A DNA stretch of 64,000 nucleotides from Bacillota bacterium (GTDB lineage Bacteria > Bacillota > Clostridia > Acetivibrionales > DSM-27016), in the NCBI GenBank assembly GCA_023390115.1, contig JAEWDM010000024.1, positions 130,796 to 194,795 on the forward strand, read 5' to 3'. The notes beneath the pieces are model-generated. The model was not told the origin of the DNA, searched no databases, and saw only the letters and a list, made by a program, of their open reading frames with translations. Positions 7,654 to 17,547 of the stretch are shown here, in pieces. The position numbers were made by a program, and so were the translations under genes. Numbering within the stretch: the first letter of the stretch is position 1; each line of letters starts with the position of its first letter.

Positions 7654-10314
7654 ATGGACTACCGAAGTACAACCCCCTGGCACGCAAAAACTGCCGGGGA
7701 GATTTGTAAAATGCTTAATACCTCTGAGGGGGGCCTGAGTGATGCCGAAGCTGCTGTGCGGCTTGAAGCCTTCGGAGCCAATGCGCTCCGTAAAAATCGG
7801 AAGCGTACAGTTTTGCAAATGCTGTGGGAACAACTGAAAGACCCCATGATCATGATTTTAATCGGGGCGTCTGTTCTGTCCTTTGTGCTGAAAGAAGTGC
7901 TGGAGGGCGGAGTAATACTGTTTATCGTTGCGGTCAATGCTATGATCAGTATTATACAGGAAAAGAAGGCCGAAGCTTCGCTGGAAGCGCTAAAAAGCTT
8001 AACCGCTGGTCGGGCGGTGGCTCTCCGGCAGGGTGAAGAGAGCATTATACCTGCCAGTGAGCTGGTGCCGGGTGATATCGTATTTCTGGAGGACGGTGCG
8101 ATGGTTCCCGCCGATATCCGGCTGATTGACTCATCCAGCTTAAAGATACAGGAAGCGTCCCTGACGGGGGAATCCCTTCCCAGCGAAAAGGATGCCGGCG
8201 ATGTTCCTGAAGAAAGCTGTCCGTTAGGAGACAGAAGCAATATGGCATATTCCTCTACGCTTGTTACATACGGACGAGGCCGGGGGGTGGTTGTGGCCAC
8301 CGGTATGAACACTCAGGTCGGCCAAATTGCCCATATGCTTGATAAGCAGGATGAATTTGACACTCCGCTAAAGCGTAAGCTGACGGCAGTGGGAAAAACT
8401 CTGACTGTTGTCGGACTAAGCGTATGCGTTGTGATCTTCGCGATCGGACTTTTATATAAACAGCCCTTTGTTCCTCTTTTAATGACGGCCATATCCCTTG
8501 CCATCTCCATTATTCCCGAAGGACTGCCCGCCACTGCCACAATCGTATTGGCGCTGGGGGTGCAGCGTATGGCAAAGCGCCGCGCCATTATCCGTAAGCT
8601 GCCTGCGGTGGAAACATTGGGCGGAGCTACCGTGATTTGTTCGGATAAAACAGGTACCCTGACGCTCAACCAGATGGCGGTGACACAGGTTGCCGTGGCC
8701 TCCGATCTGCAAATCGGCAAGGCAAGGCCCGTCGAAAACGCTCTGACTATGAATGGCAGCTATTATGAATTGATTCGTGCGGGTGCGCTTTGCAACAATG
8801 CGGAGTTTGACCCCGACAATCCGGGGAGCATAGTGGGTGATCCCACTGAGGGTGCGCTAATTGTGCTCTCAAAGAGATTTGGGGAAGATCATGATGATAT
8901 GGAGGATGATTGTCCGCGATTATACGAGCAGCCCTTCGACTCCGGCCGAAAGCGCATGTCCACAGTCAATGCCGTACAGGGCAAGCCTGTGGTCTTTACC
9001 AAGGGTGCTGTTGACGAGCTTTTGCCGGTCTGTACCAAAATACTGACGCCGGAAGGCGAACGCCCGCTCACAAAAGAGGATATTGAAGCAGTAAGGCGTG
9101 TTTCGGACGCCATGGCAGCTTCCGCTTTAAGGGTGCTGTCCTTTGCAAAAAGGAATATTGCCGATGTGCCCGATGAAGATGATGCCGATGTGGAGTTTGA
9201 TCTGACCTTTATCGGCCTTGCAGGGATGATCGATCCGCCTCGGGAGGAAGTCAAAGAGGCGGTGAAAACCTGCCGGGATGCCGGTATACGTACCGTTATG
9301 ATTACCGGCGACCATAAGATTACAGCCGTAGCAATTGCTAAAGAGCTTGGCATCTGGAGGGAGAGTGACACGGTATGCACGGGTACGGAGCTCGACAGCA
9401 TGAGCGATGCGGATTATGATAAGGCTGTTGCCACCACCTCGGTCTATGCCCGGGTTACTCCGGAACAGAAGCTGAATATAGTGCAATCCCTGAAGCGTAC
9501 CGGCGAAATTGCGGCTATGACCGGTGACGGTGTCAACGATGCACCCGCCCTTAAAGCCGCTGACATTGGTATTGCCATGGGCATTGCCGGAACAGATGTT
9601 GCCAAGGACGCATCGGATATGATCATTACCGATGACAATTTTTCCACCATTGTAGACGCCGCCAAAGAGGGCCGGCGGGTTTACCGCAACATACAGAAGG
9701 TCATCCAGTTTCTGCTGGCGGGTAATATCAGCGAGATCATCACCATCTTTATCGCAACGCTGTTTAATTTCCCTGCACCGCTTCTGGCCGTGCATATCCT
9801 GTGGGTCAACCTGGCTACCGATACTCTGCCGGCGCTCGCCCTTGGTATAGATCCGCCCGAAGCTGACATCATGAAGCGCAAGCCGCTCAAATCCGGTACG
9901 CTGTTTGAAAAGGAGCTGGTCCGCCGGGTTATTATACAAGGCTGTTTTATCGCCGCTGCAACTCTTCTGGCCTTTTTTATTGGTTACCGGGATGATCTGT
10001 CCTCCGGTCAGGCTATGGCTTTCTGCACCATTGCATTTTCCCAGCTTTTTTATTCTTACAGCCAGCGTTCGAACACTAAATCGATCTTCTCTAAGGGCTT
10101 CTTTGACAATAAATATTTGCTGGGCTCAATACTGATTTCCGCAGCTCTGATGCTGGTGCTTGTGATTATCCCCCCTGTGCGGGAGGTGTTCGCACTCTCT
10201 TCTCTTGAGGGCCAGGAATGGCTTACGATTCTGGGCCTTTCGCTGATCCCCACTGTTTTCATCGAATTGGAAAAAGGAATTCGGAATATAGTGAAATCAG
10301 CCAAATTTGATTAA
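7654..10314 (+). CDS. Calcium-type P2 P-type cation ATPase
   Basis: An 886-residue pump. ATG at 7654 sits ten bases after AAAGGTGG, preferred over GTG at 7639. The order is N-terminal cation-ATPase domain, TGES actuator motif (about residues 171-174), PEGLP in M4 (about 288-292), the phosphorylated Asp of DKTGT (about 331-335), the nucleotide-binding domain, TGDH, GDGVNDAP hinge and a six-helix C-terminal region. PEGLP and an L-G-x-D-P-P-E motif place it with SERCA/PMCA-like Ca2+ (or Mn2+) exporters in the plasma membrane. A leader peptide and terminator precede it, so attenuation control is possible. Confidence 0.9.
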   Translation: MDYRSTTPWHAKTAGEICKMLNTSEGGLSDAEAAVRLEAFGANALRKNRKRTVLQMLWEQLKDPMIMILIGASVLSFVLKEVLEGGVILFIVAVNAMISIIQEKKAEASLEALKSLTAGRAVALRQGEESIIPASELVPGDIVFLEDGAMVPADIRLIDSSSLKIQEASLTGESLPSEKDAGDVPEESCPLGDRSNMAYSSTLVTYGRGRGVVVATGMNTQVGQIAHMLDKQDEFDTPLKRKLTAVGKTLTVVGLSVCVVIFAIGLLYKQPFVPLLMTAISLAISIIPEGLPATATIVLALGVQRMAKRRAIIRKLPAVETLGGATVICSDKTGTLTLNQMAVTQVAVASDLQIGKARPVENALTMNGSYYELIRAGALCNNAEFDPDNPGSIVGDPTEGALIVLSKRFGEDHDDMEDDCPRLYEQPFDSGRKRMSTVNAVQGKPVVFTKGAVDELLPVCTKILTPEGERPLTKEDIEAVRRVSDAMAASALRVLSFAKRNIADVPDEDDADVEFDLTFIGLAGMIDPPREEVKEAVKTCRDAGIRTVMITGDHKITAVAIAKELGIWRESDTVCTGTELDSMSDADYDKAVATTSVYARVTPEQKLNIVQSLKRTGEIAAMTGDGVNDAPALKAADIGIAMGIAGTDVAKDASDMIITDDNFSTIVDAAKEGRRVYRNIQKVIQFLLAGNISEIITIFIATLFNFPAPLLAVHILWVNLATDTLPALALGIDPPEADIMKRKPLKSGTLFEKELVRRVIIQGCFIAAATLLAFFIGYRDDLSSGQAMAFCTIAFSQLFYSYSQRSNTKSIFSKGFFDNKYLLGSILISAALMLVLVIIPPVREVFALSSLEGQEWLTILGLSLIPTVFIELEKGIRNIVKSAKFD

Positions 10315-10329
10315 CGCGGAGGACATATT

Positions 10330-11457
10330 ATGGAAAATAAACTATGGGAAAAACGAATTATAAAAGGAGCGCTGCTGGTAACGGCACTGATTTTTCTGAT
10401 CGTGTATTTCAGTCAGGCCACGCAGATGGTAAAGGGCTTTTGGAGTATTATATTCCCGCTTTTCCTGGGTTTCGTTATTGCATATATCATCAATATTCCC
10501 ATGAAATTTCTTGAAAGGCACTTTTTACCGGGTGCAAAAAAGAAATGGGTTCACAAAACCCGCAAGCCGGTATGCCTGCTTTTATCCTTTATACTGATTG
10601 CCCTGGCAATTGTGGCGGTAATAAACCTTATACTGCCTCAGGTGGTTGATACTCTCAGGGCTCTGGCCGCCACACTCCCGGACTATTTTGAACAGATAAG
10701 GCAATGGGTGAATGCGCGCCAGGATCAGTGGCCGACAGTTGCGGACTGGCTGAATAAAAGCAATCTCAATTGGGATAGTATTTCAAGCGGCATCATGTCC
10801 TATGCCACGAGGGGTATCAACGGTATTGTCAGTTCGTCCTTCAGCCTGATTACAGCATTGACCTCCGGCATCTTTAACCTGGTTGTGGCATTGGCTTTTT
10901 CGGCGTATTTGCTGCTGGGAAAAGAAAAGCTGCTTAAGCAGGTAAACAGGCTTCAATCGGCATTTATGAGGAAAGAGCTCTCTAAGAAGCTCAATACCAT
11001 GCTGTCAGTTGCCAACGAAAGCTTCTCAAGCTTCATTGTGGGACAATGCACCGAGGCTTTGGTACTGGGTACCCTGTGCATGCTTGGTATGTGGATTTTT
11101 GGATTTCCATATGCCACATCGGTGGGTGTATTTGTGGGGGTGACCTCTCTGATCCCCATTTTAGGGGCATATCTTGGCGCTGCGGTCGGAGTTCTGTTGA
11201 TTTTACCGATAGACCCTATAAAAGCTCTCCTGTTTGTTGTGTTCATCATTGTGCTGCAGCAACTGGAGGGTAATCTCATTTACCCAAAGGTGGTAGGCAC
11301 CTCCATAGGACTTCCGGGTGTCTGGGTATTTGCCGCCGCTATCATAGGCGGCGGGCTTTATGGCATAGTGGGAATGCTGTTTGGTGTGCCGGTTGCGGCA
11401 ACTGCTTACAAGCTGCTGCGCATGGCCACGAATAACAGGATGAAGGATACGTTTTAG
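10330..11457 (+). CDS. AI-2E family membrane transporter
   Basis: A 375-residue membrane protein starting 15 bases after the ATPase, with a GCGGAGGA ribosome site. Seven to eight hydrophobic helices and the family region around residues 270-345 (I-P-I-L-G-A-Y-L-G, then E-G-N-L-I-Y-P-K-V-V-G and G-L-P-G-V-W-V-F) identify the AI-2E (YdiK/YtvI/PerM) family. Members are implicated in autoinducer-2 export or Na+/H+ antiport. The exact substrate here is unknown. It is probably cotranscribed with the P-type ATPase. Confidence 0.88.
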   Translation: MENKLWEKRIIKGALLVTALIFLIVYFSQATQMVKGFWSIIFPLFLGFVIAYIINIPMKFLERHFLPGAKKKWVHKTRKPVCLLLSFILIALAIVAVINLILPQVVDTLRALAATLPDYFEQIRQWVNARQDQWPTVADWLNKSNLNWDSISSGIMSYATRGINGIVSSSFSLITALTSGIFNLVVALAFSAYLLLGKEKLLKQVNRLQSAFMRKELSKKLNTMLSVANESFSSFIVGQCTEALVLGTLCMLGMWIFGFPYATSVGVFVGVTSLIPILGAYLGAAVGVLLILPIDPIKALLFVVFIIVLQQLEGNLIYPKVVGTSIGLPGVWVFAAAIIGGGLYGIVGMLFGVPVAATAYKLLRMATNNRMKDTF

Positions 11458-11510
11458 GGATAGCAGGCTGACTAAACAGGAATTTGTCTTTGCCGGTAGG
11501 GAGAATAGTC

Positions 11511-11960
11511 ATGATAACAGTAAGAAAGATGTCAAAAAGTGATATCCCCATTCTTTATGAGGTGGCATTGCGTGCCTTTGCGCCTGACTATGAACGGTTT
11601 GGCGTATATCCGCCGATGATTAACTTGAAGAAAAAACGGTTTTTGCCGCCGCGCATATTCGGAAAAACAATCCTTGAAAGCGATACGATAATAGGTGGCG
11701 CATTTGTTGTCGGATTTGGCAAGAAAGGTGAAATAGGAACAATTTTTATCGACCCTATTTATCAGCATAAGGACTATGGAAAACAAGCCATTCAAATAAT
11801 CGAAAAAGCATACCCAAAAATTCAAAAATGGAAACTTGATACACCTGCTGAAAATCATGGACTTCACAGATTTTACGAATCCCTTGGGTATGTCAAAAGC
11901 GGAGAAGGCAAGGACGGGAAAAGCGGCATTGCTGTTTTTCGATATGAGAAAACAGTTTGA
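11511..11960 (+). CDS. GNAT-family N-acetyltransferase
   Basis: A 149-residue protein. ATG at 11511 has GTAGGGAGA upstream; an in-frame ATG at 11484 is less well placed. The acetyl-CoA binding region is recognisable around residues 75-100 (I-G-T-I-F-I-D-P-x-Y-Q-H-K-D-Y-G-K-Q-A), followed by the typical N-H-x-x-H-R-F-Y-E-S-L-G-Y motif at about 118-130. It transfers an acetyl group from acetyl-CoA to an amine of unknown substrate. Confidence 0.82.
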   Translation: MITVRKMSKSDIPILYEVALRAFAPDYERFGVYPPMINLKKKRFLPPRIFGKTILESDTIIGGAFVVGFGKKGEIGTIFIDPIYQHKDYGKQAIQIIEKAYPKIQKWKLDTPAENHGLHRFYESLGYVKSGEGKDGKSGIAVFRYEKTV

Positions 11961-12147
11961 TGAATTTTGATTTGTCCGCTTTCGCAATGTTACTGTCAGG
12001 TAAAGATGGGTTATATTATTAACTTTGTTAATTTTGTGTAATAATATGGTAATAATCACGGTGATTTGTTGCAGCACACCAGGCCATATGCTATATTGTT
12101 ATGGAAGAAACAAAAATTACAAAATACTGGGAATAGCGAGGAGTATT

Positions 12148-13224
12148 ATGAAACGTTTTATTTCTATCCTATCTTCTTTTGTACTCATAGCATTAATGGT
12201 TTCAGGCTGCGCAGGCAGCGGAAAGCCTGCCGTATCTTCCGCCTCAGGGACATCGTCAGGCGGAGGTGCCTCAAGCACAGAAATAGACAAGCTAAATGTC
12301 TATTTTGTGCCTTCCAGGGAACCGGAGGAAATTATTACCGCAACAGAGCCTCTCAAGGGAATGCTTAAGTCGGAGCTTGCCAAGGAGGGCTATGATGTGG
12401 GAGAAGTGGCCATTACGGTAGGAACCAGCTATGAGGCCGTCGGGGAAGCACTTTCGGCGGGAACGGCCGATATCGGTCTGATTCCGGGAGGGACATATGT
12501 TCTTTACGATGACGGCGCAGAGGTTATACTTACAGCAACACGTGCAGGGTTGAGCAAGGATTCGGACAATGCAAAGGACTGGAATGACGGCACTCCTACC
12601 GAAGCCTCCGACAGACAGGCCACATCATATCGTGCGCTGATTATTGCAGGTCCGTCTGAAAAAGGAAAAGCTTTTGCGAAAAAGGTAAATGCGGGAGAAA
12701 AGCTTACTTTTGAAGAGCTTTCGGCAGCGAGCTGGAGTGTCATGTCATCTTCATCGCCGGCAGGCTACATTTATCCATGCCTGTGGCTCCAGAAGAATTT
12801 TCAGAAGGGAATTACGGATCTGGCAAATGTGGTACAGGCCGACTCATACGGAAGTGCGTTTGCCCGTCTTGCATCGGGGCAGATTGACGTGCTTCTGACC
12901 TACGCGGATGCCAGACGGGATTATGCTGAAAAATGGAAATCGGAATACGGAAGGGCTGCTTCAGTATGGGAAGAGACTGCCGTTATAGGTGTAACGCCTC
13001 CGATTTACAATGATACCGTAAGCGTAAGCAAAGCGTCAAAAATTATGGACGATGCCTTTAAAAAGGCTGTACAGACCGGATTTATAAATATCGGCAGCAC
13101 GGAGGAGGGAAAAAAGGTGATTGCAATATACAGCCACCAGGGCTACCAGGCCGCAAAGCCCTCTGACTATGACAATGAGCGTGAGGCGCAGAAGCTTGTT
13201 CAGCAGCTTACAAAAGCGGGATAA
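12148..13224 (+). CDS. phnD: Phosphonate/phosphite ABC transporter substrate-binding lipoprotein
   Basis: A 358-residue protein. ATG at 12148 follows AGGAG. The signal peptide ends in the lipobox L-M-V-S-G-C (Cys about residue 20), so it is anchored outside the membrane. The mature part is a PhnD-type periplasmic-binding fold, with a Y-F-V-P-S-R-E-P opening strand, G-T-A-D-I-G-L-I-P near residue 110 and a S-S-S-P-A-G-Y-I-Y-P segment that usually holds the phosphonate group. It heads a four-gene importer. No C-P lyase or phosphite dehydrogenase genes follow, so the ligand (phosphonate, phosphite or organophosphate) is open. Confidence 0.87.
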   Translation: MKRFISILSSFVLIALMVSGCAGSGKPAVSSASGTSSGGGASSTEIDKLNVYFVPSREPEEIITATEPLKGMLKSELAKEGYDVGEVAITVGTSYEAVGEALSAGTADIGLIPGGTYVLYDDGAEVILTATRAGLSKDSDNAKDWNDGTPTEASDRQATSYRALIIAGPSEKGKAFAKKVNAGEKLTFEELSAASWSVMSSSSPAGYIYPCLWLQKNFQKGITDLANVVQADSYGSAFARLASGQIDVLLTYADARRDYAEKWKSEYGRAASVWEETAVIGVTPPIYNDTVSVSKASKIMDDAFKKAVQTGFINIGSTEEGKKVIAIYSHQGYQAAKPSDYDNEREAQKLVQQLTKAG

Positions 13225-13300
13225 TATGAATAAATTATAATGTGACGGGGATGGGCTGTTATAAAGCTCATTCCCTGTGTTGTATATATGGAGAATGTAA

Positions 13301-14053
13301 ATGATAAAATTTGACTGTGTGGGGAAGGTTTATCCCAATGGCTTAAGGGCTTTAGAGGATATTTGCCTTGAGATAGGCCAGGGAGAGTTTGTTGCTGTGA
13401 TCGGGCTTTCCGGGGCGGGCAAGTCCACCATGATCCGGGCTATCAACCGAATGCACGAAATCTCCGAAGGTACGCTTACGGTAAACGGCATTGATGTCAG
13501 CAGACTGAAAGGGCGGGAGCTGCGCTGTTTTCGCCGCGGTATAGGGATGATTTTTCAATCCTTTAATTTGGTAACCAGGACAACCGTGATTAAAAATGTG
13601 CTTTTAGCCAAGGTTCCGGATTTATCCTTGTGGAGAGTATTACTTGGAGCTTTTCCGAAAAAAGACCATATTGCCGCCTTGGAAGCCCTTGACAAGGTTG
13701 GAATTCTTGAAAAGGCATATGTACGTGCGGATCAGCTTTCAGGAGGCCAGCAGCAGCGTGTCGCACTGGCCAGGACTCTTGCACAGGATCCCCGGATTAT
13801 ACTTGCAGATGAGCCTGTTGCTTCTCTCGATCCTGTTACCGCCAGACAGGTAATGGACGACTTCAGGCGCATTAACCTGGCATTGGGTATTACGGTAATT
13901 ATTAATATCCACCATGTAGAGCTTGCACTGCAATACGCAAATCGCGTGATAGGAATCCGGGCGGGGAGAATTGTATTTGACGGACGGTCGGACAGGGTAA
14001 ATGGGGATGTGCTTGAAAATATTTACGGCAGGGATATGGAGGAGGCTCTATGA
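13301..14053 (+). CDS. phnC: Phosphonate ABC transporter ATP-binding protein
   Basis: A 250-residue ATPase subunit. Walker A GLSGAGKST lies near residues 34-42, signature LSGGQQQR near 147-154, Walker B ILADEP near 167-172 and the switch His in N-I-H-H-V-E. The signature, Q-loop and the extra W-R-V-L-L-G-A-F-P region are typical of PhnC. Its stop overlaps the start of the first permease (ATGA), showing translational coupling. Confidence 0.9.
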   Translation: MIKFDCVGKVYPNGLRALEDICLEIGQGEFVAVIGLSGAGKSTMIRAINRMHEISEGTLTVNGIDVSRLKGRELRCFRRGIGMIFQSFNLVTRTTVIKNVLLAKVPDLSLWRVLLGAFPKKDHIAALEALDKVGILEKAYVRADQLSGGQQQRVALARTLAQDPRIILADEPVASLDPVTARQVMDDFRRINLALGITVIINIHHVELALQYANRVIGIRAGRIVFDGRSDRVNGDVLENIYGRDMEEAL

Positions 14054-14844
14054 GAAGATACGAGCTTCATAGCGGTAAAATAGTCATGCGTCCGCGTTCT
14101 TATCTGCCCATGGCTTGCGTATCGCTGTCTTTTTTCTTATATATATCGGTTAAAATCACGGGTTTTGATCCAGCGGTTATTTGCCGCCGGGCTCCCCAGT
14201 TTTTTTTCATATTGGGGCAGATGTTCCCTCCCGATATGTCATACCTGCCCGCAATTTGGAAGCCGTTATTCGATACCATTAAAATGTCCCTTCTGGGTTC
14301 GGTTATAGGCTCGGTCGCTGCAGTGCCTTTTGCAGTTATGGCTTCAACAAATATAATAAAGCAAAGACTGATCGTATCGCTGTCCCGTCTTGTACTAAGT
14401 ATATTGAGAACACTTCCAACGCTTGTTACGGCACTGGTTGCAACCTATGTCTTCGGATTGGGAACATTGGCGGGAACGGCAGCTATTGCGGTTTTTACCT
14501 TTTCATATATAGGCAAGGTGCTTTACGAAGTGATTGAGACGGCTGAAATGGGAGCTTTTGAGGCAATGGAGGCAATGGGCGCGGATAGACCGCGGGCCTT
14601 TATCGGAGCCGTTGTTCCGCAGGTTTTGCCCGCATATTTCTCAAACTGTCTGTTCTGCTTTGAGGGAAATGTAAGATATGCTTCAATACTGGGGTATGTG
14701 GGCGCAGGCGGACTGGGCCTCATTCTGAACGAAAAAATAGGCTGGAGGCAGTATCCGGCGGTTGGAATGATTTTGATTATGCTGTTTGCTGCGGTAATTG
14801 TTATTGAAGGCATAAGCCATTATCTCCGCAGCAAGCTGGCTTAG
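14050..14844 (+). CDS. phnE: Phosphonate ABC transporter permease
   Basis: A 264-residue permease overlapping phnC by four bases. It has about six hydrophobic helices and the cytoplasmic EAA-like loop E-A-M-E-A-M-G-A-D-R-P-R-A-F at about 173-186, which docks on the ATPase. The segment L-R-T-L-P-T-L-V near 117-124 is characteristic of PhnE proteins. It pairs with the second permease as a heterodimer. Confidence 0.88.
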   Translation: MRRYELHSGKIVMRPRSYLPMACVSLSFFLYISVKITGFDPAVICRRAPQFFFILGQMFPPDMSYLPAIWKPLFDTIKMSLLGSVIGSVAAVPFAVMASTNIIKQRLIVSLSRLVLSILRTLPTLVTALVATYVFGLGTLAGTAAIAVFTFSYIGKVLYEVIETAEMGAFEAMEAMGADRPRAFIGAVVPQVLPAYFSNCLFCFEGNVRYASILGYVGAGGLGLILNEKIGWRQYPAVGMILIMLFAAVIVIEGISHYLRSKLA

Positions 14845-14874
14845 TACCAAGCCTAACATAAAGGAGGAATAAAA

Positions 14875-15684
14875 ATGCAGGCACTGATACAGAAGCAACT
14901 GGAAAACGCACCGAAAAGTCCGGGTTACAGGATATTTATGCTTCTGGCGGCCTTGGTGGCTGTGGCATGGTCGTGCACGGCACTGCAAATGGACAGTATA
15001 AAGCAGAACGGACTGCAGATTGCCGTAAATATCGTTTCAGGTATTCTACATCCGGATACGGAGCTGCTTTTTAATCTTACCGCTGCCGGAGTGCCCTGCC
15101 TGCTTGTTGAAACTGTATGCATTGCGTTTTTAGGAACTATAATCGGTGCGATATTTGCGGTTCCGCTTTCCTTTTTATCCGCATCGAATATTGTTCCCCT
15201 ACCCGCCGTACTTACCGGAAGAAGCATTATTATGGCGGTACGCACGGTTCCGGCGTTTGTATACGGTTTAATGTTTATAAGAGTTACGGGTCCCGGTGCA
15301 TTTGCCGGACTGCTGACTATGTCTCTCTGTTCCGTAGGCATGCTTTCAAAGATGTATATTGATGCAATTCAAGACCTGGACGTAAGGATTCTGGAATCTC
15401 TGGATGCCTCGGGATGCAATACGTTCCAGAAAATCCGCTATGGTATTATTCCGCAGCTTGTTCCCAATTTTTTGTCTGCTATTATTTACAGGTTTGACAT
15501 GAATCTTAGGGACGCGGCGGTTCTGGGACTTGTCGGAGCGGGAGGGATAGGCGCCCCGCTCATTTTTGCCATGAGCTCTTATCGTTGGAATGAAGTTGGA
15601 TCTATTCTTGCAGGCTTGATTATACTTGTCCTTGTTATTGAATACTTTTCAACAAAAATACGGGTTAAGCTTGCAAGAGGATAA
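14875..15684 (+). CDS. phnE: Phosphonate ABC transporter permease, second subunit
   Basis: A 269-residue permease with GGAGG before the ATG. The PhnE hallmark R-T-V-P-A-F-V-Y-G at about 122-130 and the EAA-like loop L-E-S-L-D-A-S-G-C-N-T-F near 174-185 are visible, with about six helices. It is the last gene of the importer and is followed seven bases later by a strong terminator. Tandem phnE genes are common in clostridial phn transport operons. Confidence 0.88.
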   Translation: MQALIQKQLENAPKSPGYRIFMLLAALVAVAWSCTALQMDSIKQNGLQIAVNIVSGILHPDTELLFNLTAAGVPCLLVETVCIAFLGTIIGAIFAVPLSFLSASNIVPLPAVLTGRSIIMAVRTVPAFVYGLMFIRVTGPGAFAGLLTMSLCSVGMLSKMYIDAIQDLDVRILESLDASGCNTFQKIRYGIIPQLVPNFLSAIIYRFDMNLRDAAVLGLVGAGGIGAPLIFAMSSYRWNEVGSILAGLIILVLVIEYFSTKIRVKLARG

Positions 15685-15690
15685 AGGTGC

Positions 15691-15734
15691 AAAAACAAGA
15701 AACCTGCCGCTAAACGGCAGCTTTCTTGTTTTGG
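15691..15734. terminator. Bidirectional intrinsic terminator
   Basis: AAACAAGAAA-c-CTGCCG pairs with CGGCAG-TTTCTTGTTT around a CTAAA loop, with A- and T-runs at the two edges. It serves the phn operon on the plus strand and the secreted-protein gene on the minus strand. Confidence 0.85.
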
Positions 15735-15750
15735 ACTAAAATTTAAGAGC

Positions 15751-17547
15751 TTACCTGCTTCCTAAATAAGTAAACGTATCACGTGCATAACCGTCCCATT
15801 GCAGGGAAGGGTCAAATGCATCGGCTCCGTTTGTATCGCCTGAGGTTATTGTGCTTTTCCTTACAAGCGTGTTGTCGCATGTGGATGTAAGGCCGCTGCC
15901 CCATTCGGTTCCGGGATTATAGCCTATTTGCCCTATTATGTCTATATTTGAGCCGTTGTGTCTTAAAGCTATGGCGTCGTTTCCGTTGAATGCTAGAACG
16001 GAGCTTGAGGTTGTAAGGTTTGCTTTGGCAAGCAGCGTACTTGATGCCGATGAGTTTACTATCACATATGTGCTTCCGCTTGCAAGCGTACCTGAAAGGG
16101 CAAGTGTGAATGTAGCGGAGGATGAACCGTTATTATACTGTACCAGGGAATAATCCGACAGGTTAACACTGCTTCCGGTGCCATTGTAAAGCTCGACTGC
16201 TTTGTTATAGCTGCTTCCCTCTATATACTGGGATATGATGAGAGCGGAGGCTGAGCCCGAGCCTGATCCGGGGCCGTAAGGCGCCCCATAGGAGCCGTAT
16301 GCGAATGTGTCTGAGTTCCAGGGATCATATTTTGGTGTTGCCCACGGCTCAGACTGAGGAGTGCTCTTTTCAACATCTGCCATGGGAGTAGGTGTAGCGA
16401 TGCCCTTTGTATGGTTTATTCCGTCAAAGCCGACGTAGCTTTCGGGGGTTGCAAGCCAGTTGACTATATTAATTGACAGGCGGGAAGCATTATACGAATC
16501 TGTCCATCCCGGATAAGTTGATTTTGAAGATCCGTCACTTTCTCTTTTGTATTTGGGGGTTGCGTCTTCAATAGGCGATGAATCTCCTATAAATGCGGCT
16601 TTGCCGGCGCTGGGCTTTGATATGGCCACATACGGGCCTTCTGCCCGTCCTCCGAAATAAAGCCCCGAGTCTACCGCACTGCTCCACTTTGAGGCGGAAT
16701 CGGATGAACTGAAATACACTATACCTTTTGCCTTGGTTATGTCGGTTATTGCGAGAGTAGAGCCTGCGGCCATAAGAATGGGGCCTACGCCGGCTGTTAT
16801 TCCTTCAGCTTCCTGAGACGGCCTTACATCCGATACTCCCGATGTGCAGTTAATTGCGTTAAATCTGAAGCGAAGGCCGAAGTTCCGGGACAGCCACCCT
16901 GAATATGCACTGCCGGGATTCCTCATGTCTCCGTATTCCCCGCCCATGTTATAAGCGGAGCTTGAAGATCTGTTGTAGCCGTTGTAAACCTCTGTGGAAT
17001 CCCATGTATTCATGTTCCTGTCAGCATTATAGTGATCGGATATAAAATAAATGCCTTTTCCGGAATCAACGAATTGCTTCAATGCGGCATACTCCGAAAT
17101 GGTAAATGGCCTGTTCGCTTCCGCAATAACAAAAACATCGGCATCCTTTATACCATTGTATGTTATAACAGCCTCATTGATTGACACATTTTGTGACTGA
17201 CGGTCATCATAATAGCGTATGGCCCCGTCGCCGTTTTTATCTATGCCCCTGTATTCCCTTACCGTATAGCCTTCCTGTACAAGAGCATCGGCAAAGTCTG
17301 AAAACCCTCCGTCAATTACCCAATCTGCCGCTCCTGTGGTTTCGCCATGGGAATTGTCAAACAAGACCAGCTTGCCGTTGCCTGCTACTCCCGAAGGTGA
17401 TTTCTGGGGTACGGTATTGTTCCAGGTATAGCTTGTACCTGAAACGGTGTCGGCTGCAAAGCTTATTCCTGAGAATTGGAATATGACTGTCACAACCGTC
17501 AGGAAAATACACAGGCTTTTTTTACAAAATATTTTGTTCATTGCCAT
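15751..17547 (-). CDS. Secreted protein with GATase-like domain and lamin-tail domain
   Basis: A 598-residue protein read from ATG 17547, behind GGAGGG. A signal peptide covers about residues 1-32, ending S-F-A-A. Residues about 55-370 resemble the DUF4350/ThuA-like class I glutamine-amidotransferase fold (G-K-L-V-L-F-D-N-S-H-G-E and later F-I-S-D-H-Y-N-A-D). A Pro/Ser-rich linker follows, then at about 440-595 a lamin-tail domain (L-I-I-S-Q-Y-I-E-G, V-E-L-Y-N-G-T-G, then L-S-D-Y-S-L-V-Q-Y). Lamin-tail domains in secreted bacterial proteins often accompany nucleases, but no nuclease motif is seen here. The function is unknown. Confidence 0.7.
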   Translation of the reverse strand: MAMNKIFCKKSLCIFLTVVTVIFQFSGISFAADTVSGTSYTWNNTVPQKSPSGVAGNGKLVLFDNSHGETTGAADWVIDGGFSDFADALVQEGYTVREYRGIDKNGDGAIRYYDDRQSQNVSINEAVITYNGIKDADVFVIAEANRPFTISEYAALKQFVDSGKGIYFISDHYNADRNMNTWDSTEVYNGYNRSSSSAYNMGGEYGDMRNPGSAYSGWLSRNFGLRFRFNAINCTSGVSDVRPSQEAEGITAGVGPILMAAGSTLAITDITKAKGIVYFSSSDSASKWSSAVDSGLYFGGRAEGPYVAISKPSAGKAAFIGDSSPIEDATPKYKRESDGSSKSTYPGWTDSYNASRLSINIVNWLATPESYVGFDGINHTKGIATPTPMADVEKSTPQSEPWATPKYDPWNSDTFAYGSYGAPYGPGSGSGSASALIISQYIEGSSYNKAVELYNGTGSSVNLSDYSLVQYNNGSSSATFTLALSGTLASGSTYVIVNSSASSTLLAKANLTTSSSVLAFNGNDAIALRHNGSNIDIIGQIGYNPGTEWGSGLTSTCDNTLVRKSTITSGDTNGADAFDPSLQWDGYARDTFTYLGSR